A DNA stretch of 64,000 bases, taken from NCBI GenBank assembly GCA_022496185.1, contig WTXG01000026.1, positions 62,001-126,000 on the forward strand, given 5' to 3'. The translations under genes were made by a program, and so were the position numbers. The notes beneath the pieces were generated by a model. That model was not told where the DNA came from. It saw only the letters and a program-made list of their open reading frames with translations, and made no database searches. This stretch comes from Multifurca ochricompacta (taxonomy: Eukaryota; Basidiomycota; Agaricomycetes; Russulales; Russulaceae). Numbering within the stretch: position 1 is the first letter of the stretch; each line of letters opens with the position of its first letter. Below, in pieces: positions 31,488 to 41,771 of the stretch.

Positions 31488-32079
31488 TGTTACGCCCGGT
31501 GCGGGACGTTCCACACGACTTGTGTGACAGCGCGATTCGTAGGTTCGGGTAAGAAACCAATAAGGTCTCTTGGAGACAAGATGGGATGAGTCAAAGTCAA
31601 AGGGGCGCTCCCTAAGACGATGTTGAACGGAAAAGTACCAGAAGTACTTGAGACGATTGAGTCAACGATAAACGGGGATGTCCAGAAGACAGGCACCGAT
31701 GTATTCAATAAGTCAAGTCTGAGGTCTACAATGTAGCTACAGCGGACTTATATACGTAACTCGATGAGCGTCTATGAGATAAGGATACGGAGTCAAGTGG
31801 GCCCGAATATACGGAAGCGGACGGCGTAAAGTCTAGCTTCTGATAGGGTATTAAGTAAGTGTCCGGTCGTAAAGATAACGAGATAAACGATAACAAGATA
31901 AGAGTCAAACATAAGCAAGCAACAGGTCAACAAGTCCAAAGCGAATCACGGGGATGGGAGCAGGGCACGTGAGGGATCCCACGATGGAGACGTGATCGAG
32001 AAGTGCAGAGTGGGTGGCAAGGATGGGTCGTCGTTGGGGAGTAAAAAGAAAACGGGGACAGACGGTAGAGGTTGTAACA
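31488..32079 (-). repeat. 5' LTR of Gy5 (592 bp)
   Basis: TG...CA ends; the right flank GAGGG equals the left flank of the 3' LTR. Identical by eye to 23990-24581. Confidence 0.94.
31747..31754 (-). promoter_or_regulatory. TATA box of the Gy5 5' LTR
   Basis: TATATAAG on the minus strand lies 26 nt upstream of AGACTTGACTT, which places the transcription start at or just before the self-primer sequence. The same spacing is found in the other Gy LTRs. Confidence 0.7.
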
Positions 32080-34617
32080 GAGGGGGACCAGTGCAAAGCA
32101 GCATTCAAAACCAACCAGGGATTATTCGAACCAAATGTTATGTTCTTCGGCCTTACAAATTCGCCTGCCACCTTCCAAGCAATGATGAATCACATCTTCC
32201 GGGATCTCATCCTCATGGGCAAAGTAGTAGTATACATGGATGACATACTGGTAGCAACCACCAACGATTTAATGCACCACTGTGAACAAGTACACCAGGT
32301 GTTGGACATCCTGCGTCAGCATGATTTATATCTCAAACCAGCCAAGTGTTCCTTTGAGCAGTCCAGCATCGAATACCTGGGAGTCATCTTGAAAGGAGGA
32401 CAAGTACAAATGGACCCCATAAAAGTACAAGGGATCCGAGAATGGCCTGTACCCACAAGTGTCAAAGACGTCCGATCCTTCATAGGATTTTGTAACTTCT
32501 ACCAACGCTTTGTACGAGGATTTTCAGGAGTTGCCCAACCTCTCAATGACCTACTCAAGAAGGATGTCCCATGGCATTGGGGGGAGGATCAACAGAAGGC
32601 TTTTGAAACAATTAGGGATATAATGGGTTCAGAGCCCGTCCTTCTGCAGCCAGACCTAGGGAAGCCGTTCGAACTAGAAGTTGATGCGTCCCACTTTGCT
32701 AATGGGGCAGTATTGAATCAGAGAGATGCTATGGGGCTTTTTCACCCAGTCGCCTTCTACTCAGAGACATTTTCCCTTGCTGAACGAAACTACGACATCT
32801 GGGACCGGGAATTACTAGCTATAGTAAAAGCACTGCGTCACTGGCGACCTTACTTAGCGGGAACCCCACATAAGACCGTCATTCACACCGACCACTCTAA
32901 CCTCCTATACTGGAAGGAACCGCATAAAATCAGCTGACGCGTGGCATGAGAAGTCCTGGAACTGGAAGAGTACAACTTCACTCTGAAGCATATTGCAGGA
33001 AGCCACAACGCACGAGCAGATGCCCTGTCGCGTCGCCTGGACATGCACAGTGGAGAGGAGGACAACGATAATATCACAGTCCTTCCTGAAGAAGTTTTCA
33101 CACGACAAGCTGTTGTGAGCCTCCACGATATGGATCTTTGGGCCCAGGTCTCGCAAAACATGAATCAGCAGTTATGCGAATCATGGGCAGAGGCACATAA
33201 CTTGAAAAAAATTGATGGCCTCTGGTGGAAGGACGGAGATTGACTCATTGTCACCGGTGGCAACAACATTAAGAGGGGGTGATCCATTTTCACCACGACC
33301 TCCCCTCTGCTGGCCACCCCGGTATCGCCAATACCTATGCTCTTGCCAAACGTGATTACTGGTGGCCAAACATGAAAAAGGACATAGAGAACTACGTGAA
33401 AGGATGCGCAGACTGCCAGGCCAACAAAGTGAATACACACCCGCATCCACTGGCAATATTCCCCATCACCCCCACTGCGGCATTACCATTTCAAACAATT
33501 GCAATGGATTTCATAGTCAAACTACCCAACTCCCGAGGCTTTGACTCCATCCTGACTGTCACAGACCATGATTACTCCAAGGCAGCACTCTTCATACCAT
33601 GCAAAGAATCCATCACAGCTGAAGGAGTAGCCAAGCTCTATCTTGACCACGTCTACTGGCATTATGGCCTCCCAGAAAAGATCATCTCTGACCGAGACCC
33701 ATGCTTCACTTCGGCATTTGCTAGAGCACTATGCAAAGTCCTGGGCATAAAGCAGAACATCTCAACAGCCTACCACCCCCAAACAGATGGACAGTCAGAA
33801 CGCACCAATCAATGGTTGGAGCAGTACCTCAGATTCTGGTGCAACGGATGACAGGATGATTGGGCAGACTGGCTGGCAACAGCGGAATTTGCACATAATT
33901 CCTGGCCCAATGGCACAACAAAGACCCCCCTGTTTTCCCTTATCATGGGCTGGGTACCACGTACCACATGGACCGATAAGCCTACGAATGTACCCACGAC
34001 TTCGCAACGGATCAACCAATGGAAGGAGATCCAGAAATCCGCCAATGAGAACTTGCTTAAAGTGCAGCAAACCTTATTGGACAAACCCTCAAAGTTCACA
34101 CCTTATCAAGCCAATGAGCAGGTTTGGCTGGAAGGGAAGCACATCCACACGTCACACCCCACGGCCAAATTGGCACCCCGACGTCATGGGCCCTTCAGAA
34201 TCACAAGGAAGTTATCAGACGTGTCATATGAACTCGAGCTCCCTTCCACATGGAAAATTCACCCAGTCTTCCATGCCAAGCTCCTGACACCATACAAGGA
34301 AACGTCCATCCATGGGGGGAACTTCCCAAGGCCCCCACCGGACTTAGTTGACAGAGAAGCAGAGTGGGAAGTGGAGCAGATTGTAAACTCCACCTATCGG
34401 GGCAGAGGGCGTAAACTGCATTACCTGATCAAATGGAAAGGTTTCCCAGACTCTGACAACTCATGGGAACCAGCTGGAAATATCTTCGCCCCGGACCTGA
34501 TTGCGGAGTTCCATTTACGACATCCCCAAGCACCCAGGAATAATTAAAAGAGGAGCGAGCTCTCAATTCCCTTCCCCAGAACAACACCTCACCAGCAACG
34601 TCCTACTTATAAACAAC

Positions 34618-35811
34618 ATGTCTTCCTCCTTCATTGCTGCCTCTGCTGCCATCAACGCTTTCGCTGCTACTACTGTAGTCGTGGAAGCCTTTCCTTCTGC
34701 TCACCCCTCTACCCGACCTTCCTCTCCCATTGATTACGAAGCTGCTGAAGAACGGGTCAAGAACCAATCACCCAATCCTAACGACAACTTCACCCATTCC
34801 GAAGAACCCCACCCCAATGACCTCCTCGACATGGAACAAGATGATGACGTACCCAAGTTCCCCTTCTTCGCCAACAACCCGAATTCCTCCATGTACTTCC
34901 CTCTTGAGATCACCATGGCCAATGGGGACAAGGTCATAGCTAAGTACATATTTTACACCAATGGAGGAATGGATGTCGCGGGTTGCATGAAGAAGGACGG
35001 GCCTGTTTATGGGGCCCCGGTATACTTGGAAGAACGATATACAGGTCGTCTCCACCATACGATGAGTGATGAACAACTGGGACATCTTGCAGCTGACGAC
35101 CCCCGCGCATTTGCGATCAATGAAGTGCTGAACGACATGCGGCTCCCATGTCTCAAAGCCGAAGTAATGAGGTTGCGGAAAACCCTCACGCTCCGCACCA
35201 CACTTAACACCCAGTACAAGGAATATGCAAAGCAAATGACGAGACTCACAAGAGGGATGTTCCAAGTAGAGCAGGAGTTAACAGAGATTCGAAAAAGGCT
35301 GGAGATAGGGGACGTGTATCAGACGATCACCGAGAGGTATGCAGACACTTATGCCCGACCTCTTCCCCCACGATCACTCGGAGCGGCACCACAACTACTG
35401 CCGAATCGATTTGAGATGCCACGTATGCACGAGAACCCCCAGGGAGAGACTTGCTGGCAATGCAACAGCAAATACCACATTAGCTGGAATTGCCCCCTCA
35501 ACCACAAATGGTGCTGCCACTGTCACAGCAACTTACACTGGAGTCGGTTCTGCATTTTCCGACGATTAGGGGTCGCTCCCACCATTGTCAACCCATCGGG
35601 ATGGTGTGGAAAATGCTTGCGACACAATGCGGGTCACCACAAGCTCGACTGCCCGGTCTATGACCTATGTCGTCAGTGTGGGCGACGTGGCCTGTACGGC
35701 TTTCTACGTACCCACCAGTGCGCGGCAGATGAAACTTACACCATAGGGGATCGAAATCTAGCAGACGATTATGTGGACCTGGTACAGGATGATGATGGTG
35801 CGCGTTTCTAG
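34618..35811 (+). CDS. ORF3: coiled coil and four zinc motifs (Gy4)
   Basis: A fully open 397-residue ORF3 although the pol and gag of the same element are broken. The start MSSSFIAAS matches the Gy9 start MSSSKIHAS and supports the choice of this ATG; the upstream ATG found in Gy1-type copies is absent. Zinc motifs: CWQCNSKYHISWNC, CCHCHSNLHWSRFC, CGKCLRHNAGHHKLDC and CRQCGRRGLYGFLRTHQC. The middle block (AKYIFYTNGGMDVAGC, YGAPVYLEERYTG) and acidic tail (LVQDDDGARF) are kept. It differs from Gy1 ORF3 at many residues but not in length or metal ligands. There is no signal peptide or membrane segment. Function unknown; nucleic-acid binding is inferred from the CCHC motifs. Confidence 0.88.
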   Translation: MSSSFIAASAAINAFAATTVVVEAFPSAHPSTRPSSPIDYEAAEERVKNQSPNPNDNFTHSEEPHPNDLLDMEQDDDVPKFPFFANNPNSSMYFPLEITMANGDKVIAKYIFYTNGGMDVAGCMKKDGPVYGAPVYLEERYTGRLHHTMSDEQLGHLAADDPRAFAINEVLNDMRLPCLKAEVMRLRKTLTLRTTLNTQYKEYAKQMTRLTRGMFQVEQELTEIRKRLEIGDVYQTITERYADTYARPLPPRSLGAAPQLLPNRFEMPRMHENPQGETCWQCNSKYHISWNCPLNHKWCCHCHSNLHWSRFCIFRRLGVAPTIVNPSGWCGKCLRHNAGHHKLDCPVYDLCRQCGRRGLYGFLRTHQCAADETYTIGDRNLADDYVDLVQDDDGARF

Positions 35812-35842
35812 CTGGGTCAGCTTGAACCAGAAAGGAGGGTGA

Positions 35843-36421
35843 TGTTACGACCAGGGCCTAGCAGCCCTATTTTCTTTACCCTCCCCAACAGGGACCCCAC
35901 TCGCCCACTGACTCTGCATTTCCTCATTACGTCCCCTTCCTGGGATCCCTCACATGCATTACTCCTGTCCCCGTGACCATTGTTTGGACTTGTTACTTAC
36001 TGTTTGCCTATGTTTACTCTTCTTATCTTCTTATCTTTATGACCAGACACTTACTTAATTCCCTATCAGAAGCCCGGCTTTATGCCCTGTGCTTTCATAT
36101 CTTTGGGCCCACATGACTCCGATATGCCTTATCTATAGATGCCCACCTGATTACGTATATAAGCCCATCTTAGCTACATTGTAAGCCTCAGACTCGACTT
36201 ATTGAATATCTTGGTGCTTGTCTTCTGGACATCTCCTTTGATTCTCTGACTCATCTGTCTTGGTGTTTCTGACACCTTTCCGCTCAACATTGTCTTAGGG
36301 ACAGCCCCTCTGACTTTGACTCATCCCGTCTTACTCCAAGAGTCCTTATTGGATTCTTATCTGAATACAAACAAAACGCTGTCACACAAGTCATGTGGAA
36401 TGTCCCGCACCAGACGTAACA
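35843..36421 (+). repeat. 3' LTR of Gy4 (579 bp)
   Basis: It runs TGTTACGACCAGGGCCT ... AGACGTAACA and follows a purine tract (GAAAGGAGGGTGA). It differs from the 5' LTR mainly by C/T changes at CpG. Confidence 0.93.
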
Positions 36422-36426
36422 CACAT

Positions 36427-37374
36427 GGTATCAATGAGCTCCGATATAAGTGGTAAAGGGTAGGCATTCTTTACAGTATGGGCATTTATTTGTCGATAAT
36501 CCTGGACAGGTCAAAGTTTGCCATCCTTCTTCTTGATGAAGAAGAATGGTGATGCATATAGTGATTTTGATGGACAAATGTACCCTTTCACAAGATGCTC
36601 CTCAAGGAATGTTGTAAGTGCTGTCTGTTCCGTTTGTGACAATAGATAGATTTTGCAGTCGATTGCTGATGGGGTGTTGGGTGTGAAGTCTATGGCATGG
36701 TCCCATGGTCGCGCTGGCAGGAAGTGTTGAGATTCCTCTTCCGAAAATACCTTCCAGTGTCAGTGGTACACCTCTGGCACTATTTCCTCAAAGGTCTTTT
36801 CTGTATGTCCTTCCACTGCCTTCTGGGCAAGCTCTGACACCTTGGTAGTGAAGCAGTAACCCAGATCTTCACTTTCTTCTTCTACCCTGCATACTGCCAA
36901 ATGGCGAGCTGCATAGTCGTACCCCATTGATGTGACTAGAATGGGATAAAATTCTTTGTCCATAGTTGCATCGCTCCAGTTAATTTTTGGTTCGAATGCA
37001 GCAAGCCAGGGATATCCCAGAACTAGATCCTCATCACCTAGATTGGTGACTAGAAAGTGAATGACTTTCGTCCTTTCTCCTACTTGGATGTTAAGATCAG
37101 TGTAATGTGTGATCTTCCCTGCTCAGTTGGCAGTTCCATCAATGTTCCAAATATTCTTTTCCTGGGGGAGTGCCAGCATCCCCAATCCCATGGTCCTTGC
37201 CATTTGCAGGCTGATAAAGTTATTGGTGGCACCTGAGTTGATCAGGATGTCACGATCGGCCGTCTTCTGTGTAGTCTCGAAATGCACTGGTATTTTCAGA
37301 GATTTGAAGCGACTAGTATACACAGAGGTTACATGTAGTGCTCATGCCCAGGCTGACGGGTTTGAGCCAATCAA
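36427..37374 (-). pseudogene. 5' part of pol of Gy6
   Basis: From the overlap with gag the frame shows HVTSVYTS, a protease in which the motif reads INSGATNNFIS (both Asp changed to Asn), the spacer (TKVSELAQKAVEG) and the start of RT (FFFIKKKDGKL). Stops are present. It continues in 20117-19731 beyond Gy4. Confidence 0.88.
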
Positions 37375-38885
37375 AAATCCTTTTTAGCAAATGCCTTCTC
37401 TACCAGAATGGCCCGCACTTCTTCACTCTCTTTCATCATGTTCACCCATATTTCTTGTGCCTTCTCTTCTTTTGTCAGCATTTTCTTTTCGACAGTCGGT
37501 GGGTTATTGTGTATGGGCGTGGTCGTTGCTTCTGCCACTCACACCCCCTTTTTAGGGCATTCCCTCAACATATGTCCTTGTGCTTTACAGCGAAAGCACC
37601 TTCCTTCTTTCATCAATGTCTGCCTCTCATCCTCAGTGAGCATGGCTCTTGCTTGGGTTCTGTCTGCCAATGTATCCATGGTGTTTGGGTCGCGCTGAGG
37701 AGTGTGCACAGGTTTAACCCCAAAGGCTGCCTTCCACTGATCTCGAGTCTTTCCCTTTTTTGTGTCGACTCCAAAGCGTGTTTGGAAGTCTAGATAATCC
37801 TGCTGCTGTCGTCGAGCAGTGTCTACCCATCTGTCCCAGTCCTGAGGGTGGTGGAACTGGATGATGTTCTTGACCAACGGGTTGGGCAATCCTTGGGAGA
37901 AAAGGTCCAACATTGCCTCCTCATCCATATCATATCCTGCCCTGTTGGCCAGGTTCCTGAACTTTGCTATGTAGGAGTCCAATTCTCCCTTCTCCATTCT
38001 CAGAGACTTTAACTCCCAAGCGGCCTTCTGTTTGGCCTGCCCATCTGTGAATGCATCCTTGAATTGTTGAGCGATGGTTTCCCAAAGTGTTTCACTAGTG
38101 GTGCGGCGTCCACTCTCAATTTGTTCGTTCAGCCATTCCAGCTGCTCCATGGTCCAATTGTCCACTGCTTCTCCCCAGATTAGCAACAGAAAGAGGTTGG
38201 CATGCTGGAAGGGGTTGATAATCTGGGGGATGTCATGGTTGAAGTTTTTGAAAGTTGTGAACTCCAACATAAACTTCTTGCTTTGTGAACGGTCTCCTGT
38301 AAACATCTGTGGTAGTACACCTGACAGGCGTCCCAAAGGTGGGGGAATGTTCAGTGGCAACATGACTGGGGGTGGTGGGGGAGGAGGGGCTGGGTCTGGA
38401 AGCTGGGTGGTGATTGTGGACATTCTTTGATAGAGTGGGGTGATGGTGTCAGTAGTTTGTATGGAAATCTGGGGAGTTGTCAAAGCAGGGGCTCTGGATG
38501 TGACAACTCTGGGTGCAACTGGGGTTGTAGTTGACACTAATACCAGTGCTTCTTCACTGTGTTCCTCTACGTACTCTTCTGGTTCAGAGTCCATAACAAT
38601 GGCCAGGGGATTTTCTCTCCATGGTCCTAATCCAAATTCAGGTGGGGCAGGTCCTGTAGTGACCCAAGAGTGTCAGCTGTCCAAATATTGGATACAATAC
38701 CAAACTCTTTTCTCGTCGTTGTATTCTACTGGTTGGTATCTTCCATTGTGATAGACGTAGTATCCAAACTTGGTTTCAAAGTCTTTCCAGGTGGCAGAGC
38801 CAAGTACTTGTTGTGAAAGATTATGCTCGTCTCTGCGGTCGATGAGTTCTTCTCAAAAGAGGGTCTGACTGCGGCTGGAAGCCAT
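37371..38885 (-). pseudogene. gag: gag of Gy6 (CpG-decayed)
   Basis: It starts at ATG (CATCATGGCTTCC), has the N-terminal domain, polyproline run, core (NLFLLLIWGEAVDNWTMEQ) and knuckle (CFRCKAQGHMLREC). A 351-codon stretch is open. It is broken by TGA at the KKGV-stop position (37541) and by further changes in the N-terminal part. It ends in the usual overlap with pol. Confidence 0.88.
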
Positions 38886-38891
38886 GATGAG

Positions 38892-38902
38892 AGACTTGAC
38901 TT
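38892..38902 (-). other. Self-primer binding site of Gy6
   Basis: AAGTCAAGTCT (minus strand) matches the complement of AGACTTGACTT in the LTR part at 40546-40556. Confidence 0.72.
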
Positions 38903-39064
38903 GATGTTATGTCCAGTGCAGGACATTCCACACGACTTGTATGACAGTGTAGGTACAGGTTCAGGTAAGAGACCAATAAGGCTTCTTGGAGTTAAAGTAT
39001 GACGAGTCAAAGTCAAAGAGGCTGTACTCTAAGACAATGTTAAATGGAAAAGTGCCAGAAGCAC

Positions 39065-40475
39065 TAGTGATTGTCAAGGGGTTTCGTACCCGCGCGGGTA
39101 AGTGCCGCGGGTTTTGCCAGGTACAGGTACGGGTATATGGCTCCCAACCCATGGAAACCCGTACCCGCGCGGTGGGTTTGGCGGGTATAGGTGCCGATTA
39201 TCCATTGACAAGATCAGTAGAATTTCCGAGATAAAACACATCTGCAGCCACAAAAATACAAGATCTCGTCTGATGTATGCTACAGGGTGGCGTTAAATAT
39301 GTTCTAGTATTATCCTACAAAATATCAAAGCAGATTAACAGTGCGATGTAAAATAAAATCCTTATCAGTGATCCACTTTCTTGAAAACCATGATACATCT
39401 GTTTTATTAACGCATGACCAATTCTGCCAGTCTGGCACTATCTAAAATACACTCTAGACTAATATAGACTATTCTATAATCTAATTATCAAATTACTTTA
39501 TTGAAACAAGGCCTGCGTGTGTCTACAAGCTGCATGGGGCAGCAACTACATTGCATCACATGGTGGTCTGACCTCCTTCCTATTAAGGAAGGTTGACTTA
39601 AACACGCAGAATCATGCATCCAGGGACTAGGACAGTCACGCTTGTATGAAATGAAACCAGAATAATAAAATAATAATGTAAATAAAGGATCCATTTAATC
39701 TTCTGAACATAAACCAACAATTTTTGAGGAATCTTGAGTAGCCATAAATGAACATGTTGTGTCCAAGTGCTTATCTCCTTGACCGGGATGGCCCAGGCCA
39801 TTTACCTGAAATGCGCAGAAATGCAAAGAACAGTCGCGCTCATATAAAATTGAAACCAGAATAATAAAATAAAAATGGAATAATAAATCATCTTAATCTT
39901 ATGAACATAAAATAGGAATCTTTGAGGGATCTTGAGTAGCCATAAATGAACGTGTTGTGCCAAGTGCATATCTCCTTGACCGGGATCTCCCAGGCCAGAT
40001 GTCCGAAATGCGCGATGCAAGTAAAGAACTTGCACGCGTTTCATTTTATGGGTAACCCAGGTATCAAAACAATTACCCAGTGGTTACCCCTGCAAATTGC
40101 TATGTGTTCATCAAATTATTTTGCATTCTGTGTGGTTATCTGACAGGCTTTTCATCAATGTTCTATAACATCCTATCTAATCATCTCTTTATACTGTATT
40201 TTAGTTGTGCTTGTATAAAATTGAAAGCAGAATAATAAAATAAAAATGGAATAATGAATTATCTTAATCTTCTGAACATAAAATAAGAGTCATTGAGGGA
40301 TCTTAAGCAGCCACAAATGAACACGTTGTGTATCATCTTGGTCCGGGAAGGCCCGGGCTGGTCATCCAAAATGCGCAATGCAAGTACAAAACTTGCACGC
40401 GTTTTCACGGGTGACCCACAGGTATGGGTACGGGTACCAATGAGGATACCCCAGGGTTACCCCTGCCAATCACTA
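39065..40475. mobile_element. Non-autonomous hAT element (1411 bp)
   Basis: It is flanked by the 8-bp duplication AGAAGCAC (39057-39064, 40476-40483). The terminal inverted repeats begin TAGTGATTG at both ends (TAGTGATTGTCAAGGGG and TAGTGATTGGCAGGGG). GGTACGGGTA-like motifs cluster near both ends. No transposase is encoded; short open frames inside are in repeats and look random. Confidence 0.92.
39640..40400. repeat. Three diverged copies of a ~200-bp repeat
   Basis: Copies start near 39656, 39850 and 40228 with AGAATAATAAAATAA, then TTAATCTT.TGAACATAAA, TTGAG.GATCTT and CCATAAATGAACATGTTGTG (or variants), and end with a GCGCGATGCAAG-type segment. They fill most of the non-autonomous hAT element. 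Confidence 0.75.
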
Positions 40476-40627
40476 AGAAGCACTGAGACAACCAAGCTCA
40501 AGGATCCAAGGGGAAGTCCGGAAGACAAGCACCAATGTATTCAATAAGTCAAGTCTGAGGTCTACAGGGTAGCTACAGTGGACTTATATACGTAATGCAG
40601 TGGGCGTCTATGAGATAAGAGCACGGA

Positions 40628-40635
40628 GTCAAGTG
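40628..40635. other. 8-bp target site duplication GTCAAGTG (left copy)
   Basis: It is repeated at 48062-48069. Removing the insertion restores GGAGTCAAGTGGGCCCGAAT, the sequence seen in the Gy5 LTR. Confidence 0.93.
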
Positions 40636-41110
40636 TAGGGTTTAAAGGTTCAGTTAACTTAACCGAAAAAAGACTGGGACCGAACCAGACTGAACCAAAA
40701 AAAGACCGAAAAACGGTCCCGGTTAAGGCATTTTCACTTCATGTAGTTAACCAGTCTTACATCTTCAAGCATCCCAAAAGACCGATAAAAACACAGTCTT
40801 AACCGGTCTTAACCGGTCTTTTTATGTCATTTTATTCATAATGCCTTTGCTGTAATATAATGCTGTCATATAATGTAGATAACATGAAAGAAGCCTGTTG
40901 AAAACTGCACAGAATGTGGATATTGATTCATTTTTGCATTTTTAAGACTTGAGGCAATCAGATGCATTCAAAATTGCTTATACAGAAATAATATTCATAT
41001 AACTAGTATCCTACAAAATTTCAAGTCAGATCATGTGTCCGATCTTAAATGAGACAAGAATCAGTTGTGTTATCTATGCAAACGCAAAAAAATGCGAAAA
41101 AATGCGAAAA
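40636..41110. repeat. Left terminal inverted arm of the hAT element
   Basis: Begins TAGGGTTTAAAGG; contains AACCGGTCTTAACCGGTCTT (40799-40818) and is matched in inverse by 47600-48061. The remaining stretch to 41771 has no gene that I can see, only A/T-rich sequence with a short hairpin-like CCTTCCTATCTAGGAAGG (41151-41168). Confidence 0.8.
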
Positions 41111-41771
41111 AAACACAAAATGCGGGGCGCGCTGATCGGACCGTGCATTACCTTCCTATCTAGGAAGGTAGGCTTAAGAATGCACACACGCACATCATCA
41201 GTACAGAGATGCCAGAATTGGTCCGGCATAATTTAATTAGTACATCTCAGATCAAATCACATCATCCGCTCATTTAATTTAATAGCTGATATAGCACATC
41301 AAATGTATATAGCTTCTATAATAAAGTAGTTGCTATCACTCTATTGAAAGCATCTAACAAGGTGAGATAGTTAGTAGTATTGTAGTATCTAAATACAAGC
41401 CTGCACCATGCCGGTTCCACAACGCGCGCATTCAGGGCAGCTCTAATGGCTCAAATGTGCATCTGGAACACCTATGACTTCAATAAACTATGACTTCATG
41501 ACTATAGCACTCTATATTTTTGACATAGTTACAAATCTTTGTGCTTAAGGACTCCTAAACACTCAGGACAGACATGTTTCGAGTCACACACGCGCATTGT
41601 TAAGCCTACCTTCCTATTTAGGAAGGTGATGCATCAATTCGCTTTTTTTCGCGTTTTTTCACATCTCTATAGATTCCTTGAATGTCATCTCCATGGGACA
41701 GCTAGTATGATCATATTTGTTGTTACTATGTGGCAATGATTGTAGAACAAAATATATTATATATGCCTAAC

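Larger units (their letters stand above)
23990..32079 (-). mobile_element. Gy5: complete, youngest-looking Gypsy element
   Basis: It is 8090 bp with a perfect GAGGG duplication (23985-23989, 32080-32084). The two 592-bp LTRs show no difference by eye, and the CGA codons lost elsewhere are kept. It contains a solo LTR in ORF3. Four single-base indels in short homopolymers break gag and pol. Confidence 0.94.
22971..34547 (+). pseudogene. pol of Gy4, split by Gy5
   Basis: Parts 22971-23989 and 32085-34547 join seamlessly (IREG then DQCKAAF). Protease [18 protein letters not shown], RNase H, integrase (SDRDPCFTS, YHPQTDGQSERTNQ) and chromodomain ([13 protein letters not shown]) are recognisable. 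Breaks: TGA at 23359, TGA at 32935 and 32947, TGA at 33241, a one-base loss in a G run near 33280, and TGA at 33849. Most TGA codons are CGA in other copies. It is inactive. The reading frame of ORF3 is already open over the last 47 nt of pol. Confidence 0.9.
20118..36421 (+). mobile_element. Gy4: full-length Gypsy element, interrupted by Gy5 and a solo LTR
   Basis: 5' LTR, gag, pol, ORF3 and 3' LTR are all present. The LTRs (20118-20696 and 35843-36421) are both 579 bp and start TGTTACGACCAGGGCC, a variant distinct from the Gy1-type LTR. The target duplication is CGCAT/CACAT. Gy5 lies in RT with a perfect GAGGG duplication. The coding regions carry stops, so it is inactive, but ORF3 remains fully open. 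Confidence 0.93.
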
